From Candidimonas nitroreducens (GTDB taxonomy: Bacteria > Pseudomonadota > Gammaproteobacteria > Burkholderiales > Burkholderiaceae_B), in the NCBI RefSeq assembly GCF_002209565.1, contig NZ_NJIH01000006.1, positions 372,001 through 436,000 on the forward strand: a stretch of 64,000 bases of DNA, in the 5' to 3' direction. The translations under genes and the position numbers were made by a program. Positions within the stretch are counted from its first letter, which is position 1. Every line of letters starts with the position of its first letter. The notes under the pieces were generated by a model. The model did not search any database and was not told the DNA's origin. It worked only from the letters and a program-made list of their open reading frames with translations. Positions 58,689-64,000 of the stretch are shown here, piece after piece.

Positions 58689-59765
58689 TCAGGCCGCGGC
58701 CGCGACCGTCCAACCCAGTGCTTCCCCGGCGGCCAAGGGTACGACCGACGCATCGCCCATGGGCAGCTCGGCCGGTATCTCGTAGCGGCCGCGGCGCAGC
58801 GTCAGCGTGCCGCGATTGGCCGGCAGGCCATAGAACGCCGGCCCGTTCAGGCTGGCAAAGGCTTCCAGCCTGTCCAGGCGACCCGCCGTGTCGAAGGCCG
58901 TGGCGTACAGCTCCATGGCGTGCAGGGCGGTGTAGCAGCCGGCGCAGCCACAGGCGTTCTCTTTCAGCCCCTTGGGGTGCGGCGCGCTGTCGGTGCCCAG
59001 AAAGAAGCGCGGGCTGCCGCCCGTGGCCGCCTCGACCAGCGCCCGCCGATGCGTCTCGCGCTTGAGCACGGGCAGGCAATACCAGTGCGGCCGGACGCCG
59101 CCCTGGAACAGGGCATTGCGGTTGTATAGCAGATGATGCGCGGTGATGGTGGCGGCGATGGGCCCCTCGGCCTGCTGCACGTACTGCACGCCCTGGTGCG
59201 TGGTGATGTGCTCGAACACCACTTTCAGCGCCGGGAACGCCTGGCGCAGCGGAATCATGACACGGTCGATGAATACCGCCTCGCGGTCGAACAGATCGAC
59301 CTCGGGGTCGGTGACCTCGCCATGCACCAGCAGCGGCATGCCATGGCGCTGCATGGCCTCCAGGGCCGGGCGGCAGCGCCCCAGCAGATCGGTGACGCCG
59401 GCATCGGAATTGGTGGTCGCGCCGGCCGGATACAGCTTCACCGCATACACCGCGCCCGACTCGCTGGCCCGCGTGATTTCTTCGGCCGCGGTATTGTCGG
59501 TAAGGTACAGCGTCATCAGCGGCGTGAACGCCTGCGGCGCAATACCCGACTGGCGCAGCGCCGCCGTGATGCGGTCGCGGTAGGCCAGCGCCTGAGCCGT
59601 GGTGGTGACCGGCGGCTTCAGGTTGGGCATGATGATGGCGCGCGCGAACTGCCGAACCGTGTCGGGCAGCACGCTGGCCAGCACGGCGCCGTCGCGCAGG
59701 TGCAAATGCCAGTCATCGGGACGGGTGATGGTCAGGGTATCGGCGGCGCCGGCTTGCTGGGTCAT
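58689..59765 (-). CDS. pyrC: dihydroorotase
   Basis: Zinc amidohydrolase closing carbamoyl-aspartate to dihydroorotate in pyrimidine synthesis. The 358 residues carry the metal-binding HLHLRD at the N terminus, [14 protein letters not shown] (the Lys that becomes carboxylated), VHGE, FEHITT, and the catalytic Asp region [10 protein letters not shown]. This is the class II (E. coli PyrC) type. ATG 59765 was chosen; a longer frame to 59852 would read through the MITE-like element and has no conservation. Its 5' untranslated region or promoter contains that element. Confidence 0.95.
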   Translation of the reverse strand: MTQQAGAADTLTITRPDDWHLHLRDGAVLASVLPDTVRQFARAIIMPNLKPPVTTTAQALAYRDRITAALRQSGIAPQAFTPLMTLYLTDNTAAEEITRASESGAVYAVKLYPAGATTNSDAGVTDLLGRCRPALEAMQRHGMPLLVHGEVTDPEVDLFDREAVFIDRVMIPLRQAFPALKVVFEHITTHQGVQYVQQAEGPIAATITAHHLLYNRNALFQGGVRPHWYCLPVLKRETHRRALVEAATGGSPRFFLGTDSAPHPKGLKENACGCAGCYTALHAMELYATAFDTAGRLDRLEAFASLNGPAFYGLPANRGTLTLRRGRYEIPAELPMGDASVVPLAAGEALGWTVAAAA

Positions 59766-59785
59766 AGGAAGATAAAAGACTCGTG

Positions 59786-59890
59786 CGGGTTTGCAATCAA
59801 GAAGAGAACAGAACAAGGCGTGAAGCCGCGGACAGTACGAATAGTACGGCAAGGCGAAGCAGCGCAGTTGTCTTCTTGATTGCAGGCCCG
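59786..59890. mobile_element. 105-bp MITE-like element upstream of pyrC
   Basis: Ends are 24-nt inverted repeats (59786-59809 and 59867-59890) that match at about 22 of 24 positions and include a perfect 14-bp core, TGCAATCAAGAAGA. The interior contains GCCGCGGACAGTAC-GAATA-GTACGGCAAGGCG, itself partly palindromic around GTAC. It is too small to encode anything. The interior recalls, from memory, parts of neisserial Correia-type elements, but the ends differ and the relationship needs a search. A TATACT lies just outside the element (59894-59899, minus strand), so a pyrC transcript could begin inside it. Confidence 0.7.
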
Positions 59891-59956
59891 GTCAGTATAA
59901 ATATCGAAGGAACCGCCGCGGCCGCGCCTATGCCTCCGTGTCGTAACTAGGCTCTT

Positions 59957-61153
59957 TCATGGCGCCGCCAAAGGCATGCTGCGCTCGACGATGCGGCAGA
60001 ACATGGCGCTGCCCGCGGGGATCACGGCATCGTTGAAATCGAAGCTGGCGCTGTGCAGCACGCAGCCGTGCTCGGCGCCGCCCTGGCCCAGGCGGAAATA
60101 GGCGCCGGGGCGCTCCTGCAGCATGAAAGAAAAATCTTCCGAACCCATGGAAGGCACCAGGTCGGGCACCACGTTCTCGGCGCCGAAAAGCTCGGTGGCG
60201 ATCTCGGCCACGAAGGCCGCGTGCTCGGGCGTATTGACCGTGGCCGGGAAAAGTTTGTGGTACTTCATTTCGATGCGCGCGCCGAAGGCCTGCGCCAGGC
60301 CGTCCACCAGTTCCTGCATGCGCGTGATCACGCGCTCCTGCACCGCGGGGCTGAAGGTACGCACCGTGCCCACCAGATCGGCGTCGCGCGGGATGACGTT
60401 CATGGCCTGCAGATTGCCGGCCTGAACCGCGGCCACCGTGACCACCGCCGCATCCGGCGCAGATATGTTGCGCGAGACTATGGTCTGCAGCGCGGTGATG
60501 AGCTGCGCCGCGATCACCACCGGGTCATTGGTCTGGTAGGCATGCGCGCCGTGGCCGCCGCGCCCTTCTATATGGATCTCGAAATGATCGGCGGCCGCCA
60601 TCATGGGGCCGGCGCGCACGCCTATGACCCCGGCGGGCAGGCCCGGCCAGTTGTGCAGGCCGTAGATGGCATCGCACGGGAAGCGTGTGAACAAGCCGTC
60701 ATCGAGCATCGCCCGCGCGCCGCCCAGGCCTTCTTCGGCGGGCTGGAAGATCAGCACCAGCCGGCCGTCGAAATTGCGGGTCTCGGCCAGATAGCGCGCA
60801 GCACCCAGCAGCACCGTGGTGTGGCCGTCGTGGCCGCAGGCATGCATCACCCCCTGCCGGGTCGATGTATAGGGATGCTGGCCCTGCTCTTGGATGGGCA
60901 GCGCATCCATGTCGGCGCGCAGCCCTATGCAGCGCCCCGAGGTGTTGCGCCGGCCTTCCAGCACGCCGACCAGGCCCGTGCCGCCGATGCCGCGATGCAC
61001 TTCATAGCCCAGGGCCGTCAAAGACCGCGCGACCAGATCCGACGTACGGTTTTCCTGGAAACCCAGCTCGGGATGCGCGTGTATGTCCTGGCGCAGCGCG
61101 CTGAGTTCGTCATGGAACAGCGCGATCGACTCGATTATGCTCTTCGCGTACAT
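59957..61153 (-). CDS. M20 family amidohydrolase (second copy)
   Basis: A 398-residue paralogue of the gene at 28425-29630, sharing the motif set: HAHPELGF, ADMDALPIQE, MHACGHDGHTT, QPAEEG and SMGSEDFSFML. Hippurate hydrolase or N-acyl-amino-acid amidohydrolase by family. ATG 61153 is preceded by GGGAGC; the open frame upstream to 61390 is low-complexity. It is divergent from the amino-acid-binding protein gene, with 330 nt between the starts holding that gene's promoter. Co-location with an amino-acid-type transporter suggests it might process an imported acylated amino acid, which is only inference. Confidence 0.9.
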   Translation of the reverse strand: MYAKSIIESIALFHDELSALRQDIHAHPELGFQENRTSDLVARSLTALGYEVHRGIGGTGLVGVLEGRRNTSGRCIGLRADMDALPIQEQGQHPYTSTRQGVMHACGHDGHTTVLLGAARYLAETRNFDGRLVLIFQPAEEGLGGARAMLDDGLFTRFPCDAIYGLHNWPGLPAGVIGVRAGPMMAAADHFEIHIEGRGGHGAHAYQTNDPVVIAAQLITALQTIVSRNISAPDAAVVTVAAVQAGNLQAMNVIPRDADLVGTVRTFSPAVQERVITRMQELVDGLAQAFGARIEMKYHKLFPATVNTPEHAAFVAEIATELFGAENVVPDLVPSMGSEDFSFMLQERPGAYFRLGQGGAEHGCVLHSASFDFNDAVIPAGSAMFCRIVERSMPLAAP

Positions 61154-61334
61154 GCGAGGTGCTCCCAAAACACGATGATCCGGCATGCCTGCCGGGGCCG
61201 TACGTCCAGCGCCGCCGCGTGCGGGCGGCCGCGCGGCGGCCATCGGCATTGTAGTCCCTGGCAGGCGCCGCGCGTATCGGCGCGGGCCCATGCGGACACG
61301 GCGCCAGCCCGCGGCGCAACGCGCCGAAATCTGC

Positions 61335-61365
61335 TTGACAGACGCGGGCTCAGCGGCGGTAATAT
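61335..61365 (+). promoter_or_regulatory. candidate promoter of the substrate-binding protein gene
   Basis: TTGACA (61335-61340) and TAATAT (61360-61365) are spaced 19 nt, longer than ideal. Directly after it an 11-bp sequence ATTGGGCTGCA occurs twice (from 61364 and 61380), followed by palindromic GGGCTGCACAGCCC. This could be an operator. It lies in the 330-nt gap before the gene at 61484; nothing else was recognised there. Confidence 0.4.
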
Positions 61366-61483
61366 TGGGCTGCAAAGCATTGGGCTGCACAGCCCTCTCC
61401 CCTCCCTTCCTGCCGCAAGCGGCAGCACCCGGGCCTTATAGATTTCCTGTACAAAATCAATACCACACCAAGGAGACACTGCA

Positions 61484-62830
61484 ATGGCAGATCAAGATCC
61501 GAGCGTCGGCAACCGCCGTAAATTCATCATCACCGCCGGCGTGGCCGGCGGCGCGGTCGTGCTGGGCAGCTCATTTTCGCGCCGGGCATTCGCCGCCGGC
61601 GCGCCGCCCGCCATCAACCTGGGCCAGATCGCCCCCATGACCGGAGCCGCTGCCGAGTTCGGCACCTACTACCGCGATGCCGTGCAGCTGGCCGTAGACC
61701 AGATCAACAAGGCGGCCACGCAGGTGTTCGGCGGCCCGATCATCGCCAAGCACATCACCGTCGACACCAGCACGCTGCCCACGGTGGGCGTACAGGCCGC
61801 GCGCCAAATGGTCGACACCAGCAAGACCCCGGCCATCATCGGCGGCTGGTCCAGCGGCGTCACGGTGGCCATCGCCACGTCGGTCACCATACCTTCGGGC
61901 GTGCTGCAGGTCGCCAACGGCGCCACCTCGCCGCTCATCACGGTGCTGCCGGCCGACGCCAAGGCTGACCTGCTGTTCCGCACCACCGCCTCCGACGCCC
62001 TTCAGGGCGTGGTGGCCGCCCAGCTGGTCAATGGCGAGCTGCAAAAGGGCTACAAGTTCAGCAAGGTCTCCACCATCTATATCAACAACCCCTACGGCCA
62101 GGGCCTGTCGAACTCGTTTGCCGCGTCGTTCGAAAAACGCGGCGGCAAGGTGCTGGCGCAAGTGCCGCACCCCGAACAGGTGCAGCCCACCTACAAGTCG
62201 CAACTGGCGGCCGCCCTGAAAGACAAGCCCGAACTGCTGCTGTGCGTCAGCTACCCCTCGCACACCGCGGTGTTCCTGAAAGAATCGCGCGACATCTTCA
62301 ATTTCACCAACTGGCAATTCACCGACGGCAATGCCTCGCTCGACGTCGTCAAGGCGCTGGGCGAGCAAAGCGTCGACGGCAAGCTGGGCACGGCGCCGGG
62401 CGAAGACACCAATACCGCCGCCTATAAAGATTTCGCCAAGAACTTCATGTCGGGCTTCAAGTACGACCACATCCCGCCCTTCACCGCCTCTACCTACGAC
62501 GCGGGCATGACCATCGGCCTGGCGCTGGCCAAGGTCATCGCCAACGGCGCAACCGACGCCTCCAAGATCACCGGCACGGCCCTGCGCGACCAGTTGCGCG
62601 TGGTGTCCAATCCTCCGGGCGAATCCATCGAGGGCGGCAGCGACGAGCGCGTGCTGGAAATGCTCAAGATGATCAAGGCCGGCAAGAAAATCAACTACAC
62701 CGGCGCCGCCGGCCCCTGCGACTTCGACAAGAACGGCGACGTGATCACGCCGATCAACATCTGGAAGTTCTCCAAGGGCCAGGTGGAAACCGTCGAGACC
62801 CGTCCCGCCGCATCGATCCCCAAGATCTAA
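61484..62830 (+). CDS. ABC transporter substrate-binding protein (branched-chain amino-acid type)
   Basis: A 448-residue periplasmic binding protein of the LivJ/urea-amide family (Peripla_BP_6). The N terminus has a twin-arginine-like signal (NRRKFIITAGVAGGAVVLGSS) with a likely cleavage after AFAA (about residue 37), suggesting export of the folded protein. The mature part begins INLGQIAPMTGAAAEFG, typical of the fold, with IYINNPYGQGLSNSFAASFE in the second lobe. AAGGAGA lies 8 nt before the ATG. Ligand unknown: this family binds amino acids, amides, urea and aromatic acids. It converges on livM-like permease rather than sharing an operon with it. Confidence 0.9.
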   Translation: MADQDPSVGNRRKFIITAGVAGGAVVLGSSFSRRAFAAGAPPAINLGQIAPMTGAAAEFGTYYRDAVQLAVDQINKAATQVFGGPIIAKHITVDTSTLPTVGVQAARQMVDTSKTPAIIGGWSSGVTVAIATSVTIPSGVLQVANGATSPLITVLPADAKADLLFRTTASDALQGVVAAQLVNGELQKGYKFSKVSTIYINNPYGQGLSNSFAASFEKRGGKVLAQVPHPEQVQPTYKSQLAAALKDKPELLLCVSYPSHTAVFLKESRDIFNFTNWQFTDGNASLDVVKALGEQSVDGKLGTAPGEDTNTAAYKDFAKNFMSGFKYDHIPPFTASTYDAGMTIGLALAKVIANGATDASKITGTALRDQLRVVSNPPGESIEGGSDERVLEMLKMIKAGKKINYTGAAGPCDFDKNGDVITPINIWKFSKGQVETVETRPAASIPKI

Positions 62831-62942
62831 GGCAACGGCTTTCCAGGCCCTGGCGGTCGCGAGTGCCCCGGCACCCGCAACCGCCAGCAAGCCATGGGAA
62901 CCACACAAGAGGCCGCGCAGCCGGCCCTGCATACATAACAGC

Positions 62943-62977
62943 AAGCCCGCGCACCTTCCGGTGCGCGGGCTTCTTTT
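62943..62977. terminator. rho-independent terminator between convergent genes
   Basis: AAGCCCGCGCACC (62943-62955) and GGTGCGCGGGCTT (62960-62972) are perfect complements with a 4-nt loop, followed by CTTTT on the plus strand. It serves the binding-protein gene. On the minus strand the same stem is preceded by A/G-rich sequence and could also slow the livM transcript. Confidence 0.92.
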
Positions 62978-63005
62978 CAAGCTGCGGCCGGCGCCGCCGG
63001 GCTTC

Positions 63006-64000
63006 CTACTTCAGGAAGCGCGACACCACTTTCTGCTCTTTCAATATGCCTTCCGGGCGATACAGCACGATCAGGGCCAGCAGTATGCCCACCAGCATCC
63101 AGCGCAGGAAGGCGGTGCGCGAGGCAATCTGCGGCAGCACGCCGGACAGCGAAGTCTGCAGCACGTCGGTCAGGTAGCCGGTGCCGCTCCATACCCCCCA
63201 GATCACGAAGGCCCCGAGCACGGCGCCGCGGTTGTTGCCGCTGCCGCCCAGCATCAGCATGACCCACACCAGGAAGGTGGCGAACAGCGGCTCGAAGTGC
63301 GAGTAGTCGATCGTGACCATGTACGAGGCATAGAGCGCGCCGCCCACGCCCATGACGACGGCGCCCAGCACGAAGGACTGCACCCGCAGCGAGGTGACGT
63401 TCTTGCCGTTCATGGCCGCCGAGGCTTCGTCGTCGCGCACGGCGCGCAGCGCGCGGCCCCAGGGCGAGCGCACCGCGGTTTCCAGCACCAGGTATACGAC
63501 CGCCAGCACGATGACCGTCAGGGCCAGGAACAGGAACCCATAATCGCGCGGCTGCAGCGGCGAGAGCAGCGACGCCACCGAAGCGGGCAGCCAGCTGCAG
63601 GCGGGATGCTCGAACACGCAGGACAGGGGCTGGGGTATGCCGCTAAGCGGCTGCGGCCCATTGGCCAGCCAGCGCTCGTTCTGAAAGATCAGGCGGATGA
63701 TCTCGGCGATGCCGAGGGTGGCAATGGCCAGGAAATCGGTGCGCAGGCGCAGCACTGGCAGCGCGACCAGCAGGCCGACGATGCCCGAGATGACGCCGGC
63801 GGCCACCAGGCCGACCAGGAACGGCGCCTGCAGGCCGAAGGCCTGGTGCGCATACTGCGCCATCAGCCCGCTGGGCGGCGCGGTAATGAACAAGGCGCTG
63901 GTGAACGCGCCCACCGCGAAGAAACCGGCCACGCCGAAATCCAGGTGGCCGTTGTAGCCCCACTGCGAATTCAGACCCAGGCTGAGAATGGCATAAATCG
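63006..64000 (-). CDS. branched-chain amino-acid ABC transporter permease LivM-like (5' partial)
   Basis: Inner-membrane permease of the LivM family. About 330 residues are visible; the frame remains open past the window end, and the codons upstream of the first ATG (63932) read LSLGLNSQWGYNGHLDFGVAGFFA, a conserved N-terminal block, so the start lies outside. Multiple membrane helices are visible, with the cytoplasmic coupling block RSPWGRALRAVRDDEASAAMNGKNV and a C-terminal RPEGIL. It should be followed upstream by livH and the ATPase genes outside the window. Only 10-25 N-terminal residues are probably missing. Confidence 0.9.
   Translation of the reverse strand, partial: IYAILSLGLNSQWGYNGHLDFGVAGFFAVGAFTSALFITAPPSGLMAQYAHQAFGLQAPFLVGLVAAGVISGIVGLLVALPVLRLRTDFLAIATLGIAEIIRLIFQNERWLANGPQPLSGIPQPLSCVFEHPACSWLPASVASLLSPLQPRDYGFLFLALTVIVLAVVYLVLETAVRSPWGRALRAVRDDEASAAMNGKNVTSLRVQSFVLGAVVMGVGGALYASYMVTIDYSHFEPLFATFLVWVMLMLGGSGNNRGAVLGAFVIWGVWSGTGYLTDVLQTSLSGVLPQIASRTAFLRWMLVGILLALIVLYRPEGILKEQKVVSRFLK

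Overview
The window is a high-GC, tightly packed, chromosomal segment of a betaproteobacterium of order Burkholderiales. It is most like family Alcaligenaceae (the Bordetella/Achromobacter/Castellaniella group). The grounds are the gene order glyS-gmhB-plsC-ygjP-gloA, the lptD-surA-rsmA block divergent from amgK-murU, a fused murE-murF gene, and the order (dcw)-lpxC-dciA-M23 peptidase-secA. This is inferred from gene content and order; genus cannot be fixed without a search. No prophage, CRISPR array, insertion sequence with transposase, or integrative element was seen. Most of the window is core genome.

Layout. 1-4.6 kb: glyS (5' end outside the window), gmhB, a PlsC-type acyltransferase, a YgjP-like metallopeptidase and gloA, all on +. 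4.6-9.3 kb: a FadE-type acyl-CoA dehydrogenase and a divergent SpmA-SpmB fusion protein, bracketed by two copies of a long inverted repeat (family R1). 9.3-14 kb: outer-membrane biogenesis operon lptD-surA-rsmA on -. 14.2-16.1 kb: amgK-murU, the cell-wall recycling pair. 16.4-21.3 kb: a coiled-coil membrane protein, tRNA-Lys, a lipoprotein, a Sir2 deacetylase, serine acetyltransferase and a metallophosphoesterase. 21.3-31.9 kb: GH31-family protein, mnmC, an inositol-monophosphatase-family gene, an acyl-CoA ligase, an M20 amidohydrolase, a thioesterase and mgtE. 31.9-33.4 kb: a PIN/RHH toxin-antitoxin pair set between two tandem pairs of a second repeat family (R2). 33.4-55.6 kb: secA, M23 peptidase, dciA-like gene, lpxC and the complete division/cell-wall (dcw) cluster on -, running mraZ-rsmH-ftsL-ftsI-murEF-mraY-murD-ftsW-murG-murC-ftsQ-ftsA-ftsZ. 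55.6-64 kb: RNase P RNA, uup, pyrC with a small MITE-like element at its 5' side, a second M20 amidohydrolase, and a branched-chain amino-acid-type transport pair.

The dcw operon is assembled almost entirely from 1-11 nt overlaps, so its genes are probably translationally coupled. It carries four 10-bp repeats just upstream of mraZ that look like MraZ operators. The ddl gene expected between murC and ftsQ is missing; in its place is a 12-codon reading frame beginning in an ATGA overlap with murC.

The most unusual material is non-coding. R1 is two roughly 220-250 bp long-armed palindromes, each between convergent genes. R2 is five copies of a hairpin whose stem shows compensatory base changes between copies. 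The element near pyrC is 105 bp with 24-nt inverted ends.
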